The notes: generated by a model from the letters alone, not told the origin. 36,185 bases of DNA from Verrucomicrobiota bacterium (GCA_003218755.1 QHOK01000030.1:1-36185), one strand, 5' to 3'. Counted from the first letter of the stretch, positions 1 through 9,274 are shown. Made by a program: numbers and translations.

Positions 1-1351
1 AGAGATCGGGCTGGGTAAATGAGGGTTCGTCGCCTTCGTTGTGGCCATAGCGGCGATAGGAATACATATCGATCACCACGTCTCGCCCAAATTGCTGTCG
101 AAAATCAAACGCCAGATCGCTAACAAATTTAATGGCCAAGGGATCGTCGCCGTTCACATGAAAAATCGGCGCCTCAATCATCTTGGCAATATCGGTGGCA
201 TACGGAGATGATCGCGCGTCTTTGGGAAGCGTGGTGAAGCCGATTTGATTGTTCACCACAATGTGAATGGTGCCGCCGGTGCTGTAACCGTGTAGTTGAG
301 ATAGGTTGAGTGTCTCGGCTACGATTCCCTGTGCAATGAAAGCCGCGTCGCCGTGCACGAGCAGCGGCAAAACTTTTCGCCGATGCTCGACATCTCCACG
401 GATTCGTTGTCGCGCGCGTGCTTTTCCCTCGACCACAGGATCGACCGCTTCCAAGTGACTCGGATTTGAGGAGAGGCGAATCTCGACTTCGGCCCCTGAA
501 GCAAGTCTGCGCACCGCGCGATAACCAAGATGGTATTTCACGTCGCCATCGCCGGCTACCAAATCGGGAATGTAATTCTCGCTGAATTCCGTAAAGACAA
601 CCTTCAGCGATTTGCGCAAAAAGTTCGCGAGCACATTGAGGCGCCCACGATGCGCCATGCCCATGCAAATTTCCTCGACGCCACCCTCGGGGCATCGGTG
701 CAGGATCGTATCAAGAATTACCATGAGCGATTCCGCGCCCTGAAGGGAAAACCGTTTTTGTCCCACGTAGCGCGTATGCAGGAAGATCTCGAACGATTCG
801 GCTTCGAGCAGCGCCCGCAACAGGGCCACCTGAACTGCGCGTGGCGTCGAATGTTTGTGCGGCCGCGTCTCCAGCCGCCGCCGCACCCAGTCGCGAATCC
901 GCGGGTCCTGGATATGCATGAATTCCGAGCCGATGGAGTCGGCATAAATTCTGTCGAGGCCGGCGACCATTTCACGCAAGGTCATCGGCCGATTGTCGAG
1001 GAAGAATTTCGACGAAACGCGAAGATCGAGATCTGATTCGCTGAATCCGAACTCGCTCAAACTGAGCAACGGATTTTGAGGTTGCGTCTCTGCCAGCGGG
1101 TCGACGCGTGCGATGGTATGCCCCAGCGAGCAATACGCGTAAACGAGACCATCGACACGTGTCTGCAACGCTGCCTCGCGAGCCTCGGCCTCCGCCACCG
1201 CAGCCCCGTCACGCTGCGGCAGATTCCCGAGCTCGAAGCCTTCGAAAAAGGCCGACCATCCCGAATCGACTGACTCAGGATTTTCCTGCCAGCGCCGGTA
1301 ATTATCCTCGATCAGGTCGATATTTGCGCGAGCGTCAATTGAAGTACGCAT
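1..1351 (-). CDS. sucA: 2-oxoglutarate dehydrogenase E1 component, N-terminal part (3' end beyond window)
   Basis: Reverse-strand translation from ATG at 1351 is open to the window edge: MRTSIDARANIDLIEDNYRRWQENPESVDSGW... with GMAHRGRLNVL and VIDMYSYRRYGHNEGDEPSFTQP motifs typical of OGDH E1. The ORF track omits it, presumably because the stop is outside the window. Confidence 0.95.
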   Translation of the reverse strand, partial: MRTSIDARANIDLIEDNYRRWQENPESVDSGWSAFFEGFELGNLPQRDGAAVAEAEAREAALQTRVDGLVYAYCSLGHTIARVDPLAETQPQNPLLSLSEFGFSESDLDLRVSSKFFLDNRPMTLREMVAGLDRIYADSIGSEFMHIQDPRIRDWVRRRLETRPHKHSTPRAVQVALLRALLEAESFEIFLHTRYVGQKRFSLQGAESLMVILDTILHRCPEGGVEEICMGMAHRGRLNVLANFLRKSLKVVFTEFSENYIPDLVAGDGDVKYHLGYRAVRRLASGAEVEIRLSSNPSHLEAVDPVVEGKARARQRIRGDVEHRRKVLPLLVHGDAAFIAQGIVAETLNLSQLHGYSTGGTIHIVVNNQIGFTTLPKDARSSPYATDIAKMIEAPIFHVNGDDPLAIKFVSDLAFDFRQQFGRDVVIDMYSYRRYGHNEGDEPSFTQPDL

Positions 1352-1390
1352 GGCAAACTTAATCTCCGACGATTGCGCGGCGCGGCAAGT

Positions 1391-1466
1391 CTGTAGCCAC
1401 CGAGCTGCGGCCGGCAAAATAAGAATGACAGCCTCCGCGCGGCGGTGCACAAGGCCGCCGCTACAG
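1391..1466. repeat. Imperfect inverted element with ctgtagc...gctacag ends
   Basis: ctgtagccaccgagctgcggccgg ... ggcggtgcacaaggccgccgctacag between sucA and the htrA-like gene. Confidence 0.5.
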
Positions 1467-1516
1467 TGCCCGCAGCGGTTGACAGTGCGAAGATGGCTTC
1501 GTTACTTGGCTGCGCA

Positions 1517-2704
1517 ATGAATGTCAGGAAAGTGTTTGCTCTCGTACGCGCGCAGAGCGCGGATTGCGCGCTGAGTTTATTCATTGCGAGTCTGTTGATC
1601 CTCGCGGGATCGGCGTCTTGTTTTGCACAAGCGGATCCGGCTTCGGAACCGGCCGTTTTGGCTGTAGCCAAGGTGTTGCCGGCAGTAGTGAACATTAATA
1701 CCGAACGCGTGGTTCGGCGCACGGTGCGCGATCCGTTTGAGGATTTTTACGCGCAATTCTTCGGTTACAACCGCGTCCGGCCGCGCCAGATTCGCCAGAC
1801 GCTGCAAAGTCTCGGCTCCGGTTTCATTATCGATCCGGCCGGTTACATCGTGACCAATAAGCACGTGGTCGAACGCGCCGCGGACCTGAAAATTCACGTG
1901 ACGACAAACGACGGCAAAACCTACAACGCTCACTATATCGCCGGCGATGACAAGACCGATCTGGCATTCATTAAAATCGACGCACAAACCGCATTTCCCT
2001 TTATCAACCTCGAGAACATTTCTCCGAACTTGCTTGGCCAGACAGTGATCGTAGTAGGCAACGCTGTCGGCTACGGCAGCTCCATCAGCCGGGGCGTCCT
2101 TAGCGCGGCGAAGCGCAATATCACAGTGGATGACGTCGAATATAAAGACCTCGTGCAGACCGACGCGGCAATCAATCCGGGTAACAGCGGTGGGCCGGTG
2201 ATCGATCTCTCCGGCCGGCTGGTCGGCATCGCTTCCGCAAAGATGGCGTTCACCCCACAAGGGGTGCCCACGCAGGGACTTGGTTTCGCCATTCCGGCGG
2301 AGGTCGTGCGTGATAGTGTCAATCGATTCAAAAAAATGGCGCAGAAACAGCCCACGACAAAAAGCTCGGCCGCTACGAGCGAAACATCGATTTCGAGAGC
2401 AGAGAACTTATTTGGGCTGCAGCTACAAAACTTAAGCCAGGAATTAAGTGATGCGCTCGGCTATGCGCGAGGGCGGGGCGTTTTAGTGGCTGCGGTCGAA
2501 CCAGGCAGCCCGGCAGATGAAGCGGGTGTTGAGCGTGGTCTGGTGATTTACCGTATAGGCAAGTTTGAGATTAGCTCTGTTAAACAGGTCGAGGAGCTAT
2601 TTCGATCCGTAGACAGCGGCGCGGACGTGGAATTTACAGTCGGCGTAATGGGCGCCGATGGACAAAACCGACAGCTTGCGAACGTGAGTCTAAAGGCGCG
2701 CTAA
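1517..2704 (+). CDS. HtrA/DegP-like S1C serine protease with C-terminal PDZ domain, secreted
   Basis: Triad motifs VTNKHVV, KTDLAFIKID and GNSGGP; PDZ-like GVLVAAVEPGSPADEAGVERG; signal-peptide-like N-terminus from M at 1517. The 1445 start in the track runs through a repeat-like region. Confidence 0.92.
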   Translation: MNVRKVFALVRAQSADCALSLFIASLLILAGSASCFAQADPASEPAVLAVAKVLPAVVNINTERVVRRTVRDPFEDFYAQFFGYNRVRPRQIRQTLQSLGSGFIIDPAGYIVTNKHVVERAADLKIHVTTNDGKTYNAHYIAGDDKTDLAFIKIDAQTAFPFINLENISPNLLGQTVIVVGNAVGYGSSISRGVLSAAKRNITVDDVEYKDLVQTDAAINPGNSGGPVIDLSGRLVGIASAKMAFTPQGVPTQGLGFAIPAEVVRDSVNRFKKMAQKQPTTKSSAATSETSISRAENLFGLQLQNLSQELSDALGYARGRGVLVAAVEPGSPADEAGVERGLVIYRIGKFEISSVKQVEELFRSVDSGADVEFTVGVMGADGQNRQLANVSLKAR

Positions 2705-2755
2705 AAAAATTGGCAACGCAATCGCGCCTCAGTTGTCTCATCGAAATATCGCACA

Positions 2756-3588
2756 ATGATTAAGGTCGAAAATCTGACAAAACGGTACGCTGGCCAGACC
2801 GCGATCCAGGATTTGAATTTCGAAGTTAACCAAGGCGAAATCATGGGCTTTCTCGGGCCAAATGGGGCCGGTAAAACCACGACAATGCGCATTTTGGCTG
2901 GTTTTATGCCGCCTACTTCAGGCCGGGCTACGGTCGCGGGATTCGACGTTTTTGAACAATCGCTTCAGGCACGGGCGCACCTCGGCTACATGGCGGAAAA
3001 TGTGCCGCTCTACAGCGACATGCGCGTTACGGAGTATCTCAACTATCGCGCGGCGTTGAAGGGAGTGCAGCATCGTCGCGTAGCGGAGCGTGTCGGTGAT
3101 GTAGAGGAACTCTGCGGTCTCAAGGACGTGAAAAAGAAGCTGATCGGCACTCTCTCCAAAGGCTATCGACAACGCGTCGGTCTGGCGGATGCGCTGTTGG
3201 CGGAGCCTGACCTACTCACATTTTACCGGAGGTGGAGATGACGTGCAGCCGGGTGATCATAATTCACAAGGGTCGAATCGAGGCGTGTGATACGCCGGAT
3301 AATTTGCTCGCGAAAATCAGGCAAGCTGGCGGCGTAGTGCTTGAAGCAAAAGTCGGCAAGGATAACGGCGCAGAGGAACTGATGAAGATTTCAGGTGTGC
3401 GAGATGTGGTTACTGACGGAGAGGATGACTGGAAGAGATTTTCCCTGCGGGTTGAATCGGGCATCGACGTCCGCGAAGAGGTCTTTCGGTTGGCCGCCGA
3501 TCGCCAATGGGCGGTGCGCGAGTTAACTCAGCGTCGAGCGACGCTCGAGGATGTATTCGTTGAGCTCACGCATCCCGACCTGGTTTGA
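2756..3588 (+). pseudogene. ABC transporter ATP-binding protein (GldA/CcmA-like), disrupted by internal deletion plus frameshift
   Basis: ORF 2756-3241 has Walker A GPNGAGKTTT and signature LSKGYRQR, then leaves frame after ALLAEPDLL. ORF 3232-3588 continues with HILPEVEMTCSRVIIIHKGRIEA in another frame. The ILDEPTxGLDP (Walker B/D-loop) segment is absent. Confidence 0.8.
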
Positions 3589-3614
3589 GATCATGGTAAA
3601 AGGCAAATCGATCC

Positions 3615-4370
3615 ATGCGTAAGTTTTACACCCTGCTCTCGCGCGAGGTGCGCGGCTATTTCCATTCCCCGATCGCGTACATCGTGCTCATCTTTTTCCT
3701 CATCGTGAGCGGGATCGATTTTTACTTCCAGGTCTCCTTCATGAACCAGCGCCAGGTGCAATACACGGTACAGGAAGCATTCTTCAATTCGGTCTTCTTC
3801 TGGTTCGCATTCGTTCTGATCTTTCCCCTGATCACGATGCGCCTGTTTGCCGAAGAATTTAAGCTCGGCACGATTGAGCCGCTAACTACCGTCCCTGTGC
3901 GCGACTGGCAGGTGGTGCTCTCAAAGTTCTTTGGTGCGCTGGTCTTTTACCTGATCCTCTGGGTCCCGACACTGCTTTACTTCTGGATTTTTCTGAGACT
4001 AACGAGCCAGCCGGCCGCGCATTCTGCCGGAGCATACTGGGGATCCTATCTGATGCTTTTGTTGCTTGGAATGTTTTATCTCTCGATTGGTTGTCTCACA
4101 TCTGTTCTGACCAGGAACCAAATCATCGCAGCGGTTATTTCTTTCTGCGCAATTACCCTGCTGTTTTTTCTCGGCCTGGTTCAGTTCATTCTTCTGGACG
4201 TTACTTCTACAACGCGCGATTTGCTTGGCTATTTCTCTGCGATCGAACACATGGGCACATTCTCCCGTGGCGTAATCGATACGCGGCCGATCGTTCTCTA
4301 TGTGAGCATGACGATTGTAATGCTGACGCTCACCTATCAGGCATTCCAATCCCGTAAATGGAGGCTGTGA
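3615..4370 (+). CDS. ABC-2 type transporter permease (GldF-like)
   Basis: MRKFYTLLSREVRGYFHSPIAYIVLIFFLIVSG..., multiple TM segments, LFAEEFKLGTIEPLTTVPV motif typical of ABC-2 permeases; follows the ATPase. Confidence 0.9.
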   Translation: MRKFYTLLSREVRGYFHSPIAYIVLIFFLIVSGIDFYFQVSFMNQRQVQYTVQEAFFNSVFFWFAFVLIFPLITMRLFAEEFKLGTIEPLTTVPVRDWQVVLSKFFGALVFYLILWVPTLLYFWIFLRLTSQPAAHSAGAYWGSYLMLLLLGMFYLSIGCLTSVLTRNQIIAAVISFCAITLLFFLGLVQFILLDVTSTTRDLLGYFSAIEHMGTFSRGVIDTRPIVLYVSMTIVMLTLTYQAFQSRKWRL

Positions 4371-4373
4371 CAG

Positions 4374-5879
4374 ATGGCTGACAAAACTACCAAGCAGCCG
4401 CGGACGCGGGGGAGAATGAAGATTGGCCGGGTCCGGATCGGTTTCAATGTCCTCGTCCAGGTCGTGCTGATCTTGTTTCTCATGGCGATGGTGAATTCCT
4501 TCGCCTTCAAGCACTACGCGCGCTGGGACTTTTCCCGCGACCAAAAATATGCGCTCTCGGACAAAACGAAGCGTTTCCTCGACACCCTGAAGAACAAGAT
4601 GCGTATCACGGTTTTCTTTTCGCCCAATACGCCGATTACTGCCGACGTTCAGAATTTGCTGACTGAATATCAATACGCCGGTAAGGGAAAAATTGATGTC
4701 GAGCACATCGATCCCGAGCGGAATCTTTCCCGCGCCAAAGAGCTGTTCGACAAATACAAAGTTGTCACGGACGAGAGCCTTTTGGTGCTCGATTATGACG
4801 GTCGCAACAAAACGGTTAAGGCATCGGAGATGGCCGATGTTGCCCAGAGCGGAATGGCCTTCGGCGAAGGCCCACGCGTCACTGCATTCAAAGGCGAGCA
4901 AGCCATCACCAGCGCTATGATCGACCTTGTGGAAGGCAAAAAGAAGACGCTTGGTTACGTCACCGGCCACAAGGAAGCGCCGCTTTCAGAAGGCACTAGC
5001 CCGGTCTCGGTGCTGAAAACGTTTATCGAAAACGAAAACATCAAGTTTCAGGAGCTGAACCTTCTCGACCTGGATGCGATTCCGGCCGAAGTGAAAGCGG
5101 TAATGATTATCGGGCCGCAATATGATTTTTCCGATCGCGAAATGAAACTGTTGCGCGATTTCTGGGATAAACAGGGCCGGATTCTGCTTCTCCTGGATCC
5201 AGCGGCGAAAACGCCGAAGCTCCGCGGCTTTGTCAATGAACTGGGCGTCAAAATGAATGACGACAGACTGATGGTGTTCCTGCGCACTGGTATCCAGGAG
5301 CTGGCACTGACGCGAGATGTGCAAGCGCGTTTCATGGGCGACAGTCCAATCACAAAACGGTTAGCCGACGTGCGGACGCTGTTCTTGGGCGGCACATCTT
5401 CACTTACTCTTGAGCCGGACCGCGTCCGCGCTGCCAACATCCGAGTCGAACCGCTGATCCAGGCAGAAAAAGGTTATTTTGCCGAAAAAGATTACAACAC
5501 CGACGACCAGGTAAAACTACAGGCTGACGCGAAGCAAAGTAATGTGCCGCTGACAATCGCCGCAGCAGTAGGAAAAGGGGGCAGTGCAGATCAGCGGGTC
5601 CAGGTGAATTCGGCGCGTCTGATAGTAGTTAGCAACGCAAGCTTCGTTCAGGACAATGCGATCACGCAAGATCAGCAGGGGCTCGATTTCATCTCTGGCA
5701 GCGTGAACTGGCTGCTTAGTCGCGAACAGCTTATCGGTATCGCGCCAAAGGTCTCGAAGCCGCTCACCTTCAGTCTCAACGAAGAGGCATTGCGCCGGCT
5801 GCGCTGGATTATTTTGGTGTTCATACCGCTGGTTCCCGCCGTGATCGGAACCATGGTGTGGTGGCAACGGCGCGTTTAG
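4374..5879 (+). CDS. GldG-like ABC-type auxiliary transport protein
   Basis: N-terminal TM, KYALSDKTKRFLDTLKNKMRITVFFSPNTP..., C-terminal TM; adjacent to the GldF-like permease. Confidence 0.85.
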   Translation: MADKTTKQPRTRGRMKIGRVRIGFNVLVQVVLILFLMAMVNSFAFKHYARWDFSRDQKYALSDKTKRFLDTLKNKMRITVFFSPNTPITADVQNLLTEYQYAGKGKIDVEHIDPERNLSRAKELFDKYKVVTDESLLVLDYDGRNKTVKASEMADVAQSGMAFGEGPRVTAFKGEQAITSAMIDLVEGKKKTLGYVTGHKEAPLSEGTSPVSVLKTFIENENIKFQELNLLDLDAIPAEVKAVMIIGPQYDFSDREMKLLRDFWDKQGRILLLLDPAAKTPKLRGFVNELGVKMNDDRLMVFLRTGIQELALTRDVQARFMGDSPITKRLADVRTLFLGGTSSLTLEPDRVRAANIRVEPLIQAEKGYFAEKDYNTDDQVKLQADAKQSNVPLTIAAAVGKGGSADQRVQVNSARLIVVSNASFVQDNAITQDQQGLDFISGSVNWLLSREQLIGIAPKVSKPLTFSLNEEALRRLRWIILVFIPLVPAVIGTMVWWQRRV

Positions 5880-5880
5880 T

Positions 5881-7767
5881 ATGAACTGGCGGAATACCCT
5901 CATCCTGGGAGTCATTGTGCTCGCTGGTGTCGCTTACTTCAGGTTCTTTGAAATGAAACGGCCGAGCACGGAGGAGGCAAAGCGGCAGGCTCAGAACGTA
6001 GTCAATTTCGACCGAAACAAAATCGACGGCATCGTCATTCAAAATGGCGATCAAAAAATCGAAATACGGCGTCGTGAAAACAAGTGGCGACTTGAAACGC
6101 CGATCAAAGACCAGGCAGATGGCGCTCTGGTCGAGAATTTGTTATCGGATTTGGAGACATGGCAGAAGGAGGGGACCATCCCAGCCAAAGATATTGAGAC
6201 CGATAAGAGCAAACTGACCGAGTATGGTCTGAACAATCCCAAGCTAAAGCTCAAGCTGCTCGGCCGGGATAGACCGCCGGAAATTTTGTTCGGCAAAGAC
6301 GCCGCGATGGAAGGCAGAATGTATGTGCGTTTCCAGAATTCAAAGGAAACGTTTCTCGCCACGCAGTCGGTCAAGAAAGATATCGACAAAAAACCGGAGG
6401 AATTTCGCGACAGAAAATTAACCGATCTGACGACTGCGCAGGTGCGCCGCATCGCATTGAAGACGCCTGCCGGTGAGATGGAGCTGGAAAAGAAAGGCGA
6501 GCACTGGGACATCCTCAAACCGCTACGTGCCCGGGCCGATCACGGGAAAGTAGGCGACTTGATTTCACAAATTACGGCGGCGCGCATTCAACAATTCGTG
6601 GCCGATGATCGTGGTGACCTGCGTCCTTATGGATTGGCCGAGCCGCGCGGATCGATCACGTTATATGATCAGGAGCAAAAAAAAGATCAGAAAGTTGAGC
6701 TAGGTGATTCGATCAAGGTCTTCGGGCGTGAGGACAAGGGTCAGACGCTGCAGATCGGCAGCGTGCCCGAGAAAGAAAAAGACCAGATTTATGTACGGTT
6801 CGCTCCTCGCGGATCCGTTTACACCCTGCCGAAAAAGATCGAAGAAATACTTAACACGAAGCCCGCCGATTTGCGCGACTATCATTTGGTTCGGATCGAT
6901 ACAAACATTCTCGATCGGATCACGATCGACGCTCCAGGCAAAGGCAAAACCGTTCTCGCCCGCAAGGATGGAAATTGGATAGTCGCCACACGAAACAATG
7001 CGCCGGCGGATTCAGCTGCGGTTCGGCGCTTGATCGACACGCTGCAAAATGAGCGGGTAACAAAATTCGTGGAAGACGTCGCTTCCAGTCTGCCGAAATA
7101 CGGTCTCGATAAGCCGCAGATTCAATTGACGTTCAGTTCATTTGCTTCGGAAAACACCGCTGAAAGCAAAGCGGGTGAGCAGCCGTTTGCGGCAATCGCC
7201 TTTGGAAAAGAAGAGGGTGATAACGTTTACGCGCGGCTGACCGATGAGCCATTCGTCGTGGCAGTGCGTCGCGGTTTGGTGGATCAGATTTCACCCGATC
7301 CGCTGCAATGGCAGGAGTTGTCGATCTTCAAGTTTAAACCTGATCAAATTCATCGCTTAAGCGTCACGACTGAGAAGGAGCTGTCACTTGAGCGCGACCA
7401 GACGAACCAGTGGCATTGGCTAAAAGGGAGCGACCAGATCAACCAAGCCAATCTGCAATCGCTGCTCAACACGTTGTCGAATTTGCGTGCAGTGCGCTGG
7501 CTCGGGGCAACGACGCAGCAACACGGCTTCGAAAAACCGAAGCTTGTTCTCGCCTTTACAACTTCACCCGATAACAAGGTATCGCATAAGCTGACCATCG
7601 GTGCTCAAAATAATGACGGCACATGGTGCGCGCGTGTGGATGGGCGCGAAGGCGCCTTCGAAATCAGCAATCCGGACTTGAACATCTTAAAATTGCCGCT
7701 GGCTGCTCAAGCTACTGCAACGCCGAGTCCGTCACCAAGCGGAACTACATCTCCTATTCACAAATAA
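5881..7767 (+). CDS. DUF4340 domain-containing protein
   Basis: N-terminal TM then repeated 'KIDGIVIQNGDQKIEIRRRENKWRLETP' / 'LDRITIDAPGKGKTVLARKDGNWIVA' units, as in DUF4340 proteins next to GldFG. Confidence 0.85.
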   Translation: MNWRNTLILGVIVLAGVAYFRFFEMKRPSTEEAKRQAQNVVNFDRNKIDGIVIQNGDQKIEIRRRENKWRLETPIKDQADGALVENLLSDLETWQKEGTIPAKDIETDKSKLTEYGLNNPKLKLKLLGRDRPPEILFGKDAAMEGRMYVRFQNSKETFLATQSVKKDIDKKPEEFRDRKLTDLTTAQVRRIALKTPAGEMELEKKGEHWDILKPLRARADHGKVGDLISQITAARIQQFVADDRGDLRPYGLAEPRGSITLYDQEQKKDQKVELGDSIKVFGREDKGQTLQIGSVPEKEKDQIYVRFAPRGSVYTLPKKIEEILNTKPADLRDYHLVRIDTNILDRITIDAPGKGKTVLARKDGNWIVATRNNAPADSAAVRRLIDTLQNERVTKFVEDVASSLPKYGLDKPQIQLTFSSFASENTAESKAGEQPFAAIAFGKEEGDNVYARLTDEPFVVAVRRGLVDQISPDPLQWQELSIFKFKPDQIHRLSVTTEKELSLERDQTNQWHWLKGSDQINQANLQSLLNTLSNLRAVRWLGATTQQHGFEKPKLVLAFTTSPDNKVSHKLTIGAQNNDGTWCARVDGREGAFEISNPDLNILKLPLAAQATATPSPSPSGTTSPIHK

Positions 7768-7848
7768 TAAAGGGTCGAAAATGCGTACCAACGTTGAATG
7801 GTTTCGCAATCACTGGGAACACTAGAATTGCCCGTCTCGTTTTTGCAG

Positions 7849-8568
7849 TTACCGCTTCGCAGCTGTGTAGATCGTGACGATTCCACCAGTCAGTGGTTCG
7901 AACGTCGGGCACGTGAAACCGTTCCCAGCCATCAACTGACACATCGCACTACCGTTTGGAAATTCCTCGATCGAATCACCAAGGTAATTGTAAGCGTTTC
8001 TCTTGCCCGTTAGAAAAGAACCAAGTAACGGCAAGCACTGATGTAAATAGAAGCGATAGACCGAGCGCAAGAATGGTATTGTGGGCAGTGAGAACTCAAG
8101 TACGAGCAAGTGCCCGTTGCTCTTAAGCACGCGCGACATCTCGGCAAGGCCGGCTCCCCAGTTTTCTAGATTGCGCAACCCAAATGCGATCGTGACACAG
8201 TCAAATGAAGCATCGCCAAACGGCAGGTTCATGGCATCGGCAAGTACGATTTGCCGCACACCTTTCCGCTGCGCAAGTTCCAGCATTTCCGGCAGGAAAT
8301 CGACGCCCCTGATTTCTGCCTCCGGCAATTTCTTCTGCAGTGCCAGCGCCAGATCTCCGGTGCCAGTCGCAAGATCTGCAATGCAGTGTGGACGCCAATC
8401 GGAAACCATTTCAGCCGCGCGTCGTCGCCAATAGAAATCCATCCCGCAGCTGAGCAAGTGATTTGCGGTATCGTAACGTCCAGCAATGGACCCGAACATT
8501 TCTCGAACCCGTGCAACTTGCGTAGTCACTTCAGGATTTGATAGAACACCGGCTGGCAATTTTATCAC
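7849..8568 (-). CDS. ubiE/menG: Demethylmenaquinone/ubiquinone methyltransferase (MenG/UbiE family)
   Basis: MFGSIAGRYDTANHLLSCGMDFYWRR, DLATGTGDLALALQ, AFGLRNLENWGAGLAEMSRVLKSNGHLLVLEFS. Confidence 0.93.
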   Translation of the reverse strand: MIKLPAGVLSNPEVTTQVARVREMFGSIAGRYDTANHLLSCGMDFYWRRRAAEMVSDWRPHCIADLATGTGDLALALQKKLPEAEIRGVDFLPEMLELAQRKGVRQIVLADAMNLPFGDASFDCVTIAFGLRNLENWGAGLAEMSRVLKSNGHLLVLEFSLPTIPFLRSVYRFYLHQCLPLLGSFLTGKRNAYNYLGDSIEEFPNGSAMCQLMAGNGFTCPTFEPLTGGIVTIYTAAKR

Positions 8569-8689
8569 AGTTGATTTTACTCGTTATTACGTAGGTATAA
8601 CTAGTAAGCAAGTCCAGCCGAGGAACACCACTAAGTTATTATAAAATTGGGATTTGCCAGTCGGGCCAACTCCAGCTATCTAACAACAT

Positions 8690-9127
8690 ATGGATACATC
8701 TGCTAAAGCTCTAGAAGAAGCGATTTCAATTCGCCGACAAATTGATAATCTGGAAAAACGCCTTTCCTTAATTCTGCGAGGAGGTGCACCTGCGACGACG
8801 ACAACACGCCCACGCCCTGCGGGCGCCCGTTACTTTTCGCCCGCGACTCGAGCGAAGCTTGCGGCTGCCGCCAGAGCGCGTTGGGCAAAACTAAGGGGAG
8901 GCGCGACTACAGCGACTCCTGCCAGGAAAAAAGGTCAGCTCACCGCTGCCGGACGAAGAAAGCTCTCTCTGTTAATGAAGGCTCGCTGGGCGGCAAGGAG
9001 GAAAGCGTCGGGCAAGAAGGGAACTCCTGCCAAGAAAAAAGGCGCACTCACTCCTGCCGGGCGAAGAAGGCTGTCCGAGCTAATGAAAGCGCGTTGGGCA
9101 GCCAGAAGGAGAGCTGCGTCGAAGTAA
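8690..9127 (+). CDS. Basic Lys/Arg/Ala-rich repeat protein (histone H1-like character), unknown function
   Basis: Coiled-coil-like N-terminus followed by xTxAGRRKLSxLMKARWAARR units. The two C-terminal units are 36 aa apart at protein level and 108 nt apart at DNA level. Confidence 0.75.
   Translation: MDTSAKALEEAISIRRQIDNLEKRLSLILRGGAPATTTTRPRPAGARYFSPATRAKLAAAARARWAKLRGGATTATPARKKGQLTAAGRRKLSLLMKARWAARRKASGKKGTPAKKKGALTPAGRRRLSELMKARWAARRRAASK
8915..9115 (+). repeat. Two direct 108-nt imperfect coding repeats inside the basic protein gene (second copy incomplete)
   Basis: actcctgccaggaaaaaaggtcagctcacc... at 8915 and actcctgccaagaaaaaaggcgcactcact... at 9023. Confidence 0.85.
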
Positions 9128-9192
9128 CCAGCCTTCCAAGCTGGCATTGTAGGGTTGTATTTGCCCTCTGGCTGAAGGCAGGAAGGGCTTAC

Positions 9193-9274
9193 TGCTCGCG
9201 AGAGGACTCGAACCTCCACGGGTTTCCCCATACGGTCCTGAGCCGTACGCGTCTGCCGATTCCGCCACGCGAGC
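9193..9274 (-). tRNA. tRNA-Leu (anticodon CAG)
   Basis: Reverse complement GCTCGCGTGGCGGAATCGGCAGACGCGTACGGCTCAGGACCGTATGGGGAAACCCGTGGAGGTTCGAGTCCTCTCGCGAGCA: 7-bp acceptor stem, TACGG-CTCAGGA-CCGTA anticodon arm, T-arm GGTTCGAGTCC. CCA not encoded. Confidence 0.95.

Noticed and set aside
530-1036. 168-aa plus-strand ORF MVFHVAIAGYQIGNVILAEF...
   Set aside because: Antisense to the clear sucA coding sequence; no family resemblance.
1577-2260. 227-aa minus-strand ORF
   Set aside because: Antisense shadow of the HtrA-like protease gene in GC-rich DNA.
3205-3245. Programmed ribosomal frameshift joining the two ABC ATPase halves
   Set aside because: A frameshift cannot restore the missing Walker B/D-loop residues; a deletion (real or assembly) explains the data better.
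3999-4970. 323-aa minus-strand ORF
   Set aside because: Antisense to the ABC-2 permease and GldG-like genes, crossing a real gene boundary; low-likelihood composition.
9128-9144. ccagc-cttccaa-gctgg hairpin as a terminator after the basic repeat gene
   Set aside because: Only a 5-bp stem and no T-run; insufficient support.
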